A stretch of 64,000 nucleotides of DNA from Bog-473 sp963756025 (GTDB lineage Bacteria; Actinomycetota; Acidimicrobiia; Acidimicrobiales; RAAP-2). Under the pieces are notes generated by a model. That model searched no databases and was not told where the DNA came from. It worked only from the letters and a program-made list of their open reading frames with translations. The stretch covers positions 558,001 through 622,000 of the forward strand of contig CAVWMF010000005.1 in NCBI GenBank assembly GCA_963756025.1, read 5' to 3'. Position 1 is the first letter of the stretch; every line of letters starts with the position of its first letter. Both the position numbers and the translations under genes were made by a program. Shown here in pieces: positions 1 to 9,091 of this stretch.

Positions 1-1253
1 ACTCGCACACGTTGGAGCGCTACCTCTCCACCGGCGGCTACGAGGGACTGCGCAAGGCACTGACCATGACGCCCGAAGCCGTGGCCCACGAAGTGGACAC
101 GGCGAGCCTGCTCGGTCGGGGCGGGGCCGGCTTCCCGGCCGGCCGCAAGTGGGCGCTCCTGGGCAAGAAGCCGGTGACGTATCTGGCCATCAACGGCGAC
201 GAGAGCGAGCCGGCCACCTTCAAGGACCACCTCCTCATCGAGCGCGACCCGCACCAGATCATCGAGGGCGTCCTGATCTCGGCCTACGCCCTCCAGGTCA
301 CCCAGGCCTTCATCTACCTGCGCGGCGAGTTCGCACTCGGGCTCGAGCGGCTCCAGTCAGCCCTGAACGAGGCCTATGCCCACGGTGCCATCGGCGCCGA
401 CATTTTCGGCTCGGGCTTCTCCATCGATGTCGTCGTGCACCCCGGTGCGGGCGCGTACATCTGCGGCGAGGAGACGGCGCTGCTCGAATCGTTGGAGGGC
501 AAGCGCGGCTTCCCCCGGATAAAGCCGCCGTTCTTCCCGGCCTCGATCGGCCTCTACGGCCAGCCCACCGTGGTCAACAACGTCGAGACCATGGCCAACA
601 TCCCGTGGATCATCACCAACGGCGGGGCCGCATTCGCCGCCCTGGGCGAGGGACGCTCGACCGGGACGCGGCTCTTCGCCTTGGCCGGGCACGTGCACAA
701 CCCCGGCGTCTACGAGCTCGAGATGGTGAAGACGACGTTCCGTGACCTCATCTACGCACCGCTGCTCGGCGGGGGAATTCGGGGCGGCAACAAGCTCAAG
801 GCGTTCATCCCGGGCGGCGTCTCGGCGCCCTGGTTCGGTCCCGATCAGGTCGACCTCCCCCTCGGGCAAGATGAAGTCGGCCAAGCCGGCTCCATGCTCG
901 GCTCGGGCTCCATCGTCGTCATGGACTCCGACACCTGTGTGGTGCGGGCCGCCTGGCGCATCACCAAGTTCTTCTCCCGTGAGTCGTGCGGGCAGTGCAC
1001 GCCGTGTCGTGAGGGGTCCGGTTGGCTCGAGCGGATCATGTACCGAATTGAGAATGGCGCCGGACGCGAGGAAGATCTCGACCTTCTCATGGATCTGTGT
1101 GACAACATCTCCCCCGGCGTGGCCTGGCCACCGCAGCAGACGACCATCTGCGTGCTCGGCCCTTCCATACCCTCGTCGATCGCCTCGGCCATCCGCATGT
1201 TCCGCGACGAGTTCCTCGTCCATGTGAAGGACGGGGGGTGCCCCTTTGACTGA
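1..1253 (+). CDS. nuoF: NADH-quinone oxidoreductase subunit F (5' end outside window)
   Basis: NuoF carries FMN and cluster N3 of respiratory complex I and accepts electrons from NADH. The frame is open from base 3. A TTG at 12 could serve as a start, but the reading SHTLERYLSTGGYEGLRKAL matches internal family sequence, so the true start is most likely upstream of the window. The glycine-rich GRGGAGFP motif of the NADH/FMN fold lies about 35 residues after the TTG. The stretch YICGEETALLESLEG follows, and ESCGQCTPCREG near residue 325 supplies the cysteines of the 4Fe-4S cluster. The stop overlaps the nuoG start by 8 bases, so the two are translationally coupled. Confidence 0.97.
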   Translation, partial: SHTLERYLSTGGYEGLRKALTMTPEAVAHEVDTASLLGRGGAGFPAGRKWALLGKKPVTYLAINGDESEPATFKDHLLIERDPHQIIEGVLISAYALQVTQAFIYLRGEFALGLERLQSALNEAYAHGAIGADIFGSGFSIDVVVHPGAGAYICGEETALLESLEGKRGFPRIKPPFFPASIGLYGQPTVVNNVETMANIPWIITNGGAAFAALGEGRSTGTRLFALAGHVHNPGVYELEMVKTTFRDLIYAPLLGGGIRGGNKLKAFIPGGVSAPWFGPDQVDLPLGQDEVGQAGSMLGSGSIVVMDSDTCVVRAAWRITKFFSRESCGQCTPCREGSGWLERIMYRIENGAGREEDLDLLMDLCDNISPGVAWPPQQTTICVLGPSIPSSIASAIRMFRDEFLVHVKDGGCPFD

Positions 1254-4110
1254 TGACCTGACGCTCAACCTCGACGGGCGCACCGTGTCGGCCAAGCCGG
1301 GCGAGTTGCTGATTGCCGCCGCGGAGCGGGCCGGGACCTACATCCCCCGCTTCTGCTACCACCCGCGCATGGAGCCTGTGGGCATGTGCCGCATGTGCCT
1401 GGTCGAGGTGGACAGCCCGCGCGGGGCCACGTTGCAACCGGCCTGTTTCATCCCGGTGACCGAGGGGATGTCCGTCACCACGGACTCCGAAAAGGTCAAG
1501 AAAGCACAGGACGGGGTCCTTGAGTTCCTCCTGGCCAACCACCCGCTCGATTGCCCGGTCTGCGACAAGGGCGGCGAGTGCCCGCTGCAGGACCAGACCC
1601 TCGCCCACGGCCCCGGTGAGAGCCGTTTCGTCGAGGAAAAGCGCCATTTCGAGAAGCCGATCGCCATTTCGGACCTGGTGCTGCTGGATCGGGAGCGCTG
1701 CATCCAGTGCGCGCGCTGCACCCGGTTCGCGTCCGACGTGGCCGGGGAGGCCCAGATCGACTTCGCCGGACGAGGCGAGAGCGTGGAAGTCGCCACGTTC
1801 CCGACCGAGCCGTTCTCTTCGTACTTCAGCGGCAACACGGTGCAGATCTGCCCGGTCGGCGCGCTGACGGCGACGCCCTACCGCTTCACGGCCCGTCCCT
1901 GGGACCTGGACCAGGTGGAGTCGACCTGCACCACCTGCTCCGTCGGGTGCCGGGTGGCAGTGCAGTCCTCCTCCAACCGGCTCACCAGGCTGCTGGGCAT
2001 CGACTCGGACCCGGTCAACCACGGCTGGCTCTGCGACAAGGGGCGGTTCGCCTTCGAATCGGTCAACGGCGACGAAATCGACAACTCGCCGTCCGAGGCG
2101 GCCCTGGCCGACGAGGCGGTCGATGTGGCGCCGGCGACGGCCGGTCAGGTGGTCAGCCTCGGCGCCACGCGGGGGCAGTTCCTGGGCGAAGTGCACGAGA
2201 CAGGTCGCTTCGAGCACGGGCGGCTCGTCGAGCCCCAGATTCGCAAGAGCGGGGAGCTCGTCCCGGTCAGCTGGGGGGAAGCCCTGGCGGCCGCGGCCAG
2301 CGGGCTGCAGGCGGCCCAGGGTGCGGGCGGATCCGGCAGCGTCGCGGTGATCGGCGGGGCCCGGCTCACCAATGAGTCCGCCTACGCCTGGGCCAAATTG
2401 GCCAAGGGCATCCTCGGCACCGATTCCGTGGACGCCCAGCTGGGCGACGGCCTTCCGGCCGAGCTGGTCCTCGGTCTCCCCCGGGCCACCATCGACGCCG
2501 CATGCGCGGCCCCGGTCCTCATCACCCTGGCCGGCGATCTGCGCGAAGAACTGCCCGTCCTCTTCCTGCGCCTGCGCGAGGCCGTGGTCGGTGACACGAC
2601 ACTGATCGAGCTGACCCCGACGCCCACGGCGCTGACCGGATTGTCGACCGCATCGCTGAGCGTGCGCCCGGGCGAAGCTCCCGTGGTCGCCCGCGCCCTC
2701 TGCGGTGACGAAGCGGCGATGACCGCGCTCGGTGCCCACCCCGAGGGTTCATCGGTCAGCGACGAGGTGCTCGCCTCGGCGCGTGGGGCCCTGTCCGAAC
2801 ACGGTGGCGCCGATGGCGAGGGCGTCGTGATCGTCCTGGGCCGGCCGTCGTACGCCGAGTCGGGCGAGGCCGTGGCCGAGGCGGCCCGCGTTCTGGCCCA
2901 GGCCCTCCCCAAGGCCACCTTCCTTCCGGCGCTGCGCCGGGGCAACGTGTTCGGGGCGCTGGACATGGGCCTCGCACCGGGGCTCCTCCCGGGCCGGGTG
3001 GGCCTCGAGACGGGCCGCGAGTGGTTCACGGCCGCCTGGGGCGCCGTGCCCGAGACGGCCGGGCTCGATACGGCAGGCATCCTCGCCTCCATGGCTCCCG
3101 GTGCCATCGGCGGCGGGGGCGGAAAGGGCCCCCGGGTCACGTCGCTGCTCTTGTTGGGCGCCGACCCTTTGAGCGACTTCCCCGATCGGGCCCTGGCCGA
3201 GAAGGCGTTGGGGGCCGGCCACTTCATCGTGGCGGTCACCGGGCATCCCTCCGAGTCGGTCAATGCTTATGCCGACGTCGTCCTGCCCTGCGCCGTGGCG
3301 CACGAACGTCCCGGCACGACGACCAACATCGAAGGCCGCGTCACCCGGCTGGGCCAGAAGCTGACCGCGCCGGGGTTCGCGTGGCCGGACTGGATGATCG
3401 CCGCCGAGCTGGCCGCGGCCCTGGGCAAGGACCTCGGGGTCAGCAGCGCCAACGACCTGGCCGACGAGCTGCACCTGACCGCGCCCGCCTACTTCGGCCT
3501 GACGCAGGACGTGCTCCACTCCGACGCAGCGCATGACGGGGTCCTGCTGCCGATCGTGGCGGGAGCACCGGCGCCGCGTGACGTGGGTCCCATCGATCCC
3601 ATCGCCCTCCCCGGTGTCGAGTCGGTGGAGCGGCAGGGTGCCCCACCGCGCAGCGGTTCGGCCGGCGGCGACGGGGCCGTGGGCGCCCGGATCGCCGCAC
3701 TCGGCGCGCCACCCGCACTGCTCTCGGGGCTCCCCCCGGTGAGCGGCGAGGAAACCCACCTCCCCCCGGCCGACAGCTACGCCCTCCGTCTGGTGGCAAC
3801 CCGCCGTCTCTACGACGCCGGGAGCTCTGTCACCGGGTCGCCGTCGCTGACGCCGTTGGTCCCACCGCTGGTGGCACGGGCCAACCCCTACGACCTCGAT
3901 CGGCTCGGGGCCAAGACCGGCGACCGGATCAGGGTGCGTTCGGCCCGTGGTGAGCTGGTACTGGCGGCCGAAGCGGACAGCGGCATCCCGCGCGGCGCGG
4001 TGGCCGTCGACTTCAACGTGCCGCACGGGACCGGTACGCCCGGCAACGCCGTGGCCACCCTCATCGACAGCCGTCACCCGGTGACCGACGTGCGATTGGA
4101 CTCCGTGTGA
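1246..4110 (+). CDS. nuoG: NADH-quinone oxidoreductase subunit G
   Basis: NuoG is the large iron-sulfur subunit of the peripheral arm of complex I and passes electrons from NuoE/F towards NuoI. The N-terminal 2Fe-2S ferredoxin domain has Cys37, Cys48, Cys51 and Cys67. CPVCDKGGECPLQD follows, then CIQCARC with a distal ICPVGAL, and CTTCSVGC, which matches the additional cluster seen in some bacterial NuoG. The remainder is a molybdopterin-oxidoreductase-like fold with a divergent tail rich in Gly, Ala and Pro. At 954 residues it is at the long end for the family. The TTG start at 1246 overlaps nuoF; the alternative ATG just downstream is out of frame. Confidence 0.96.
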   Translation: MTDDLTLNLDGRTVSAKPGELLIAAAERAGTYIPRFCYHPRMEPVGMCRMCLVEVDSPRGATLQPACFIPVTEGMSVTTDSEKVKKAQDGVLEFLLANHPLDCPVCDKGGECPLQDQTLAHGPGESRFVEEKRHFEKPIAISDLVLLDRERCIQCARCTRFASDVAGEAQIDFAGRGESVEVATFPTEPFSSYFSGNTVQICPVGALTATPYRFTARPWDLDQVESTCTTCSVGCRVAVQSSSNRLTRLLGIDSDPVNHGWLCDKGRFAFESVNGDEIDNSPSEAALADEAVDVAPATAGQVVSLGATRGQFLGEVHETGRFEHGRLVEPQIRKSGELVPVSWGEALAAAASGLQAAQGAGGSGSVAVIGGARLTNESAYAWAKLAKGILGTDSVDAQLGDGLPAELVLGLPRATIDAACAAPVLITLAGDLREELPVLFLRLREAVVGDTTLIELTPTPTALTGLSTASLSVRPGEAPVVARALCGDEAAMTALGAHPEGSSVSDEVLASARGALSEHGGADGEGVVIVLGRPSYAESGEAVAEAARVLAQALPKATFLPALRRGNVFGALDMGLAPGLLPGRVGLETGREWFTAAWGAVPETAGLDTAGILASMAPGAIGGGGGKGPRVTSLLLLGADPLSDFPDRALAEKALGAGHFIVAVTGHPSESVNAYADVVLPCAVAHERPGTTTNIEGRVTRLGQKLTAPGFAWPDWMIAAELAAALGKDLGVSSANDLADELHLTAPAYFGLTQDVLHSDAAHDGVLLPIVAGAPAPRDVGPIDPIALPGVESVERQGAPPRSGSAGGDGAVGARIAALGAPPALLSGLPPVSGEETHLPPADSYALRLVATRRLYDAGSSVTGSPSLTPLVPPLVARANPYDLDRLGAKTGDRIRVRSARGELVLAAEADSGIPRGAVAVDFNVPHGTGTPGNAVATLIDSRHPVTDVRLDSV

Positions 4111-5372
4111 TCGGCGCCCTCCTCACCGACCTGCAGAACACGCCAAACCAGGGGCTGGGCGATCCACTGTTCGCCCACGGGGTGGGCTGGGGCGTGCTGC
4201 TCATCGTCGTCGTCAAGGTCCTGATCGCCTTCGTCGTGCTGCTGGTGGCGACCGCCATGATGATCTGGTTCGAGCGCAAGGTGATCTCGGACATGCAGAG
4301 CCGCATCGGCCCCAACCGCGCCGGCCCGTGGGGTCTCCTGCAGACGTTGGCCGACGGTACGAAGCTCGTCTTCAAAGAGGATCTGTTGCCGGACCAGGCG
4401 GACTCGTTCACCTTCAAGCTGGCGCCGTATCTGTCGGTGATTCCCGCCTTCCTGATCTTCGCCGTGGTGCCGGTCGGGGGCGTCATCACCCTGGGCAGCC
4501 ACACGTTCGAGCTCCAGGTGGCCGATCCCCCGATGGGCATCCTGCTCGTCCTGGCCATGTCGGGCATCGCGGTCTACGGCGTCATGCTGGCCGGGTGGTC
4601 GTCGGGCTCCAAGTACCCGCTCCTGGGCTCGGTGCGAGCCTCGGCGCAGGTCATCTCCTATGAGGCCGTGTTGGGTATGTCGGTGGTGACGGTCGTCCTG
4701 GTCAGCCACTCGCTCTCCACCCGGGCGATCGTGGATGCGCAGGCGGACGGCTTCTGGCATTGGAACCTGATCCGGCTCGGTTTCGTCCCGTTCGTCTTCT
4801 TCATGATCGCCATCACCGCCGAGCTGACCCGCCCGCCCTTCGACCTGACCGAGGCCGACTCCGAGCTGGTAGGCGGGTTCCACACCGAGTACTCGTCGAT
4901 CCGCTTCGGGATGTTCTACCTGGCCGAATTCATGAACACCATCACCATGTCGGCCATCGTGGTCACGCTCTACTTCGGCGGTCCCAACGGGTGGATCCCG
5001 AACATCCCGGGCGCCACCATCTACGTGCCGATCATCTGGTTCGTGATCAAGGTGGTGGCGTTCTGCTTCATCTACGTCTGGTTCCGGGCCGCGCTGCCGC
5101 GGCTGCGCTACGACCAGTTGATGGACTTGGGCTGGAAGCGCCTGATCCCGATGAGCCTGGCCTGGCTCCTCCTGGTCGCGTCAATCATCTCTTGGGGTTG
5201 GGCCGGTCTGCTCATGTTCCCCGTTGTCGTGGCCGCCGGTTTCCTCCTGGTCCGGGCCACGCGGCTCGGGTCGGACCGCACCGAAAAGGAGTCCGTCCTC
5301 CCCTCGGTCGGGCGCCGGGTCACGCCGGCGCTGCGCCCACGCGGCGGCCCGCCGCAGGGAGCTGATGCGTAG
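4107..5372 (+). CDS. nuoH: NADH-quinone oxidoreductase subunit H
   Basis: NuoH is the membrane subunit at the junction of the peripheral and membrane arms and helps form the quinone-binding chamber. At 421 residues it has about eight hydrophobic segments and the conserved loop sequences WFERKVISDMQSRIGPNRAGP and ITAELTRPPFDLTEADSELV. The GTG start overlaps the nuoG stop by 4 bases (GTGA). The C-terminal tail of about 35 residues is polar and probably cytoplasmic. Confidence 0.97.
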   Translation: MIGALLTDLQNTPNQGLGDPLFAHGVGWGVLLIVVVKVLIAFVVLLVATAMMIWFERKVISDMQSRIGPNRAGPWGLLQTLADGTKLVFKEDLLPDQADSFTFKLAPYLSVIPAFLIFAVVPVGGVITLGSHTFELQVADPPMGILLVLAMSGIAVYGVMLAGWSSGSKYPLLGSVRASAQVISYEAVLGMSVVTVVLVSHSLSTRAIVDAQADGFWHWNLIRLGFVPFVFFMIAITAELTRPPFDLTEADSELVGGFHTEYSSIRFGMFYLAEFMNTITMSAIVVTLYFGGPNGWIPNIPGATIYVPIIWFVIKVVAFCFIYVWFRAALPRLRYDQLMDLGWKRLIPMSLAWLLLVASIISWGWAGLLMFPVVVAAGFLLVRATRLGSDRTEKESVLPSVGRRVTPALRPRGGPPQGADA

Positions 5373-6208
5373 TGGGCTTCGGCGATGAAGTGAAGGACCA
5401 GCTGAGCTTTCTCGGTGGGTTCAAACTGACCTTTCAGCACCTCACCCGGCCCCGGGTGACCACGTCGTACCCCGACGACAAGAAGCCCAAGCAGCCGCGC
5501 CAGCATGGTCGCCACGTCCTCAACCGCTACGAGGACGGCATGGAGAAGTGCATCGGCTGCGAGCTCTGCGCCGGCGTGTGCCCGGCGGATTGCATCTACG
5601 TGCGCGGGCTCGACAACCCGCCCGACCACCCGGTCTCGCCCGGCGAGCGCTACGGCTACGTCTACGAGATCAACTACCTGCGCTGCATCCACTGCGACAT
5701 GTGCGTGGAAGCCTGCCCGACCGAGGCCATCACCGAATCCAAGCTGTTCGAGTTCTCGTTCTCCAACCGTTCCGACGCGATCTACACCAAGAAGGAACTA
5801 CTGGTCGACGACCGCGGCATGCCGCAGAAGCTCCCGTGGGAGGACTGGCGCGAAGGCGACGACATGATGACGTCGGGCTGGATGCGCGCCACGTCGCCGT
5901 CGGGCAGTGCGGCCTACGAGGGCGAAGTCCAGTGGTCCGACGAGCTGGGGTACGGCACCCGCGCCCCCGAGGGCGGCCAGTCCGGTCACCGCAACGACGA
6001 GCTCACCGGATCCAAGCCGCTGCGCGAGGTCCTCGAGAGTCACCTCCTGACCGAGGACATCCCCCTGGCCCACCGGGGCATGCAGGGAAGAGTCTGGCGG
6101 GCCAAGATCGGGGCCGAGAAGAACAAGAAGAAGATGGAAGCCCTGCGCGTCCGCATGAACGAGTTGCGCGCGGCACGTAAGGCGGCGAAGGCCGAGGGCA
6201 AGTCCTGA
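5372..6208 (+). CDS. nuoI: NADH-quinone oxidoreductase subunit I
   Basis: NuoI is the ferredoxin-like subunit that carries clusters N6a and N6b and delivers electrons to quinone. Both 4Fe-4S motifs are present: CIGCELCAGVCPADC and CIHCDMCVEACPTEAI. At 278 residues it is longer than many NuoI proteins. The extra length is a C-terminal extension of roughly 80 residues that ends in a Lys/Arg/Glu-rich helix (KIGAEKNKKKMEALRVRMNE), which I infer lies on the cytoplasmic surface. The GTG start shares one base with the nuoH stop. Confidence 0.96.
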   Translation: MGFGDEVKDQLSFLGGFKLTFQHLTRPRVTTSYPDDKKPKQPRQHGRHVLNRYEDGMEKCIGCELCAGVCPADCIYVRGLDNPPDHPVSPGERYGYVYEINYLRCIHCDMCVEACPTEAITESKLFEFSFSNRSDAIYTKKELLVDDRGMPQKLPWEDWREGDDMMTSGWMRATSPSGSAAYEGEVQWSDELGYGTRAPEGGQSGHRNDELTGSKPLREVLESHLLTEDIPLAHRGMQGRVWRAKIGAEKNKKKMEALRVRMNELRAARKAAKAEGKS

Positions 6209-6864
6209 TGGAACACGTCCCCCTCCTCCTGGCTTCGACGCGCCCCACCTGGCCCGACATCCTGGTCTTCGCGGCGAGCGCGGCGGTGGTCCTGGTGGGT
6301 GCGGTCGGCGTGGTCACCTCACGCAACCCGGTACATGCGGCGCTCAGCCTGGTCATGACGCTGTTCGGGGTGGCGGTGCTGTTCATCGAGCAGGAGGCCG
6401 ATTTCCTGGCCGCGGTGCAGATCATCGTCTACGCCGGCGCCATCGTCGTGCTGTTCCTCTTCGTGATCATGTTCCTCGGGGTCGACCGGCGCGAGGACGT
6501 CGAATCGGAGCCGCTGGCCGGTCAACGACCGCTGGCCTTCATCATGCTGGGGATCACCCTGGCCGGGGTCATCGCCATGCTGGCCACGGCGCACTGGGTC
6601 ACCGGGGCCCACCAGGTGGTCGGCCCCATCCAGGGCCCGATCACCAAGGCATCGGGTGCGCCCTCGGGTGAAGTGGCCCAGCTGGGCAAGCAGCTGTTCA
6701 CCACGTACCTCTTCGCGTTCGAAGCCACGGCGGCCCTCCTGGTCATCGCCGTGGTCGGCGCCGTGGTGCTCGCCCGCCGCCCGGCGGTGTCCGAGTCGGA
6801 GATGGCCGCCAAGATGGCCTCGCGGGAGCAGGGCGGGCCGGCCGATCCGGAGGTGTCCCCATGA
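6208..6864 (+). CDS. nuoJ: NADH-quinone oxidoreductase subunit J
   Basis: NuoJ is a small membrane subunit of the proton-pumping arm of complex I. The 218 residues show about five transmembrane segments. The conserved run NPVHAALSLVMTLFGVAVLF and the YAGAIVVLFLFVIMFLG segment, which contains the family's flexible helix, are both present. The ATG shares a base with the nuoI stop, and the gene ends 4 bases inside nuoK. The C-terminal tail is charged and not conserved. Confidence 0.95.
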   Translation: MEHVPLLLASTRPTWPDILVFAASAAVVLVGAVGVVTSRNPVHAALSLVMTLFGVAVLFIEQEADFLAAVQIIVYAGAIVVLFLFVIMFLGVDRREDVESEPLAGQRPLAFIMLGITLAGVIAMLATAHWVTGAHQVVGPIQGPITKASGAPSGEVAQLGKQLFTTYLFAFEATAALLVIAVVGAVVLARRPAVSESEMAAKMASREQGGPADPEVSP

Positions 6865-7166
6865 GCTTGTCACCCGCCTGGTATCTGGGCCTGGCCGCGC
6901 TGGTCTTCGCCATCGGCGCCATCGGCCTTCTGGTCCGGCGCAACGTCCTGATCATGTTCATGTGCATCGAGCTCATGCTCAATGCGGCCAACCTGACGTT
7001 CGTCACCTTTGCCCGCGTGCTCAACGACATCGGTGGGCAGGCCCTCGTGTTCTTCGTCCTCGTGGTGGCGGCGGCCGAGGTCGTTGTCGGGCTCGGGATC
7101 GTGGTCACCAACTTCCGGCGGCGGTCAACCACCGTCGCCGACGACCTCCATTCGTTGAAGGGCTGA
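6861..7166 (+). CDS. nuoK: NADH-quinone oxidoreductase subunit K
   Basis: NuoK is an antiporter-like membrane subunit of complex I. Its 101 residues are exactly the family's usual length, with three transmembrane segments. The membrane glutamates needed for proton transfer are visible in the segments containing MCIELMLNAANL and AAAEVVVGLG. It overlaps nuoJ by 4 bases (ATGA). Confidence 0.96.
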   Translation: MSLSPAWYLGLAALVFAIGAIGLLVRRNVLIMFMCIELMLNAANLTFVTFARVLNDIGGQALVFFVLVVAAAEVVVGLGIVVTNFRRRSTTVADDLHSLKG

Positions 7167-7174
7167 CCTGAACC

Positions 7175-9091
7175 GTGCTCCACGTTGCCTTCCTGATGCC
7201 GCTGCTGCCGCTCGCCGGCTTCCTGGTGCTGGTCGCCGCGGGCAAGCGCATCGGGGACCCCTACGCGGGCTGGATCGCCACCGCTGCCGTCACCGCTTCC
7301 TTCGTCGTGGCCTGCATTGTGCTCGGGGGCATGCTCAGCCTGCCCGACAACCACCGGCTCTTCGTGGACAACTACTTCACCTGGATCCACGCCGGGGGCC
7401 TCACCGTGCCGGTCGGCATTCTGGTGGACCCGTTGTCGGTGACGATGTGCATGTTCATCACCGGCGTGAGCGCGTTGATCCACCTCTATTCGATCGGCTA
7501 CATGAAGGGTGACCCGGACTACCCGAAGTTCTTCCTCTATCTCAATCTCTTCGTCTTCTCCATGCTGGTGCTGGTGCTCTCGGACAACCTGCTCCTGACC
7601 TTCGTCGGGTGGGAGGGGGTGGGCGTCTGCTCCTACTGGCTGGTCTCGTTCTGGTTCCATCGGGACGCCGCGGCCTCGGCGGGCAAGAAAGCCTTCATCT
7701 ACAACCGCATCGGTGACACGGGCTTTCTGCTCGCCATCTTCCTGGTCTTCGACAAGACGGGGACGCTGCAGTACGAGGGAGGCCCCGGCGGCGGGATCTT
7801 CGGGCAGCTGAACCATCTGGGCGGGGCCACGGCCACGGCGGTGGTGCTTCTCCTGTTCCTCGCGGCCACCGGTAAGTCGGCCCAGATCCCGTTGTTCAAC
7901 TGGCTGCCCGATGCCATGGAAGGCCCAACGCCGGTCTCGGCGCTGATCCACGCCGCCACCATGGTGACGGCCGGGGTCTACCTGCTCTGCCGGATGAACC
8001 ATGTCCTGTACCTCTCGCACACGGGCACCCTGGTGATCGCCATCGTGGGTGGGGTCACCGCGTTCGTGGCCGCCACCATCGCCTGCGCACAACAGGACAT
8101 CAAGAAGGTGCTCGCCTTCTCCACCGTTTCGCAGATCGGCTACATGATCCTGGCGGTCGGATCGGGGGCGTACATCGCGGCCATCTTCCTGATGGTCATG
8201 CACGCCTTCTTCAAGGGCCTGCTCTTCCTGGCCGCCGGCTCGGCCATCCACGGGCTCGACGGCGAGCAGAACCTCAAGCGCATGGGAGCACTGCGCAAGG
8301 TGATGAAGTGGACGACCGTCACCTTCACCATCGGCTGGCTCGCCATTTCGGGGATACCGCCCCTGGCCGGCTTCTGGTCCAAGGGCGACGTGTTGACCAA
8401 CGTGTTCGCCCGCTACAAGCCGCTGTGGGCGCTGGGCCTGCTCACCGCGATCCTCACCGCCTACTACATGTCCCGCCTGGAGGTGCTGGCCTTCGGCGGC
8501 GAGTCCCGCTGGGACAAGGTCGGCCCCAACGGGGAGCCGCCGCTGCACACCCCGCACGAGTCACCCTGGAACATGCGGCTCCCGTTGGTCGTCCTGGCGT
8601 TCTTCTCGTTCTTCGGCGGCATCTTCGACCTGCCCTGGGTCCACCACGACTCCTTCCAGAGCTGGCTGGCCCCGGTCTTTGCGGGCACCCTCTACAACGA
8701 CGATCTGGGCTCGAAGGCGCAATGGGCGCTGGCCATCACCGACGCCGTGGCCGCGGTCATCGGCATCATCATCGCCTTCGGCCTGTGGCGCGGTACCCAG
8801 GTGGACAAGCCCAAGCTCGAGCCGCAGTTCCTCCAGCGGGTCTGGTACTGGGACGACTTCTACGACGCCGTCATCGGTCGGCCGAGCCAGAAGCTGGCCA
8901 CCTTCTTCGCCTGGGTGGTCGACGCCCGCGTGATCGACGGCGCGGTCAACGGCACCGCCAACCTGGTGCGCTCCACCGGGTCGCTCACCCGCAAGCTCCA
9001 GAGTGGCTACGTGCGCAACTACGCCCTGGGCATCGCCCTGGGCATGGCCGCGCTCATCGTGTTCCTCCTCAGCCGGACGTGGTGGTCATGA
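7175..9091 (+). CDS. nuoL: NADH-quinone oxidoreductase subunit L
   Basis: NuoL is the distal antiporter-like proton-translocating subunit of complex I. The 638-residue protein has the family motifs SVTMCMFITGVSALIHLYSI, TFVGWEGVGVCSYWLV and LPDAMEGPTPVSALIHAATM, which carry the key membrane Glu, Lys and His residues. The C-terminal portion includes the lateral-helix region. The GTG start lies 8 bases after the nuoK stop, the only real gap inside this part of the operon. Confidence 0.96.
   Translation: MLHVAFLMPLLPLAGFLVLVAAGKRIGDPYAGWIATAAVTASFVVACIVLGGMLSLPDNHRLFVDNYFTWIHAGGLTVPVGILVDPLSVTMCMFITGVSALIHLYSIGYMKGDPDYPKFFLYLNLFVFSMLVLVLSDNLLLTFVGWEGVGVCSYWLVSFWFHRDAAASAGKKAFIYNRIGDTGFLLAIFLVFDKTGTLQYEGGPGGGIFGQLNHLGGATATAVVLLLFLAATGKSAQIPLFNWLPDAMEGPTPVSALIHAATMVTAGVYLLCRMNHVLYLSHTGTLVIAIVGGVTAFVAATIACAQQDIKKVLAFSTVSQIGYMILAVGSGAYIAAIFLMVMHAFFKGLLFLAAGSAIHGLDGEQNLKRMGALRKVMKWTTVTFTIGWLAISGIPPLAGFWSKGDVLTNVFARYKPLWALGLLTAILTAYYMSRLEVLAFGGESRWDKVGPNGEPPLHTPHESPWNMRLPLVVLAFFSFFGGIFDLPWVHHDSFQSWLAPVFAGTLYNDDLGSKAQWALAITDAVAAVIGIIIAFGLWRGTQVDKPKLEPQFLQRVWYWDDFYDAVIGRPSQKLATFFAWVVDARVIDGAVNGTANLVRSTGSLTRKLQSGYVRNYALGIALGMAALIVFLLSRTWWS

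Noticed and set aside
8308..9087. A 260-codon upstream extension of nuoM
   Set aside because: It is a different-frame reading of nuoL with Arg/Pro/Gly-rich shadow composition. The ATG at 9088 overlaps the nuoL stop and matches the NuoM N-terminus.
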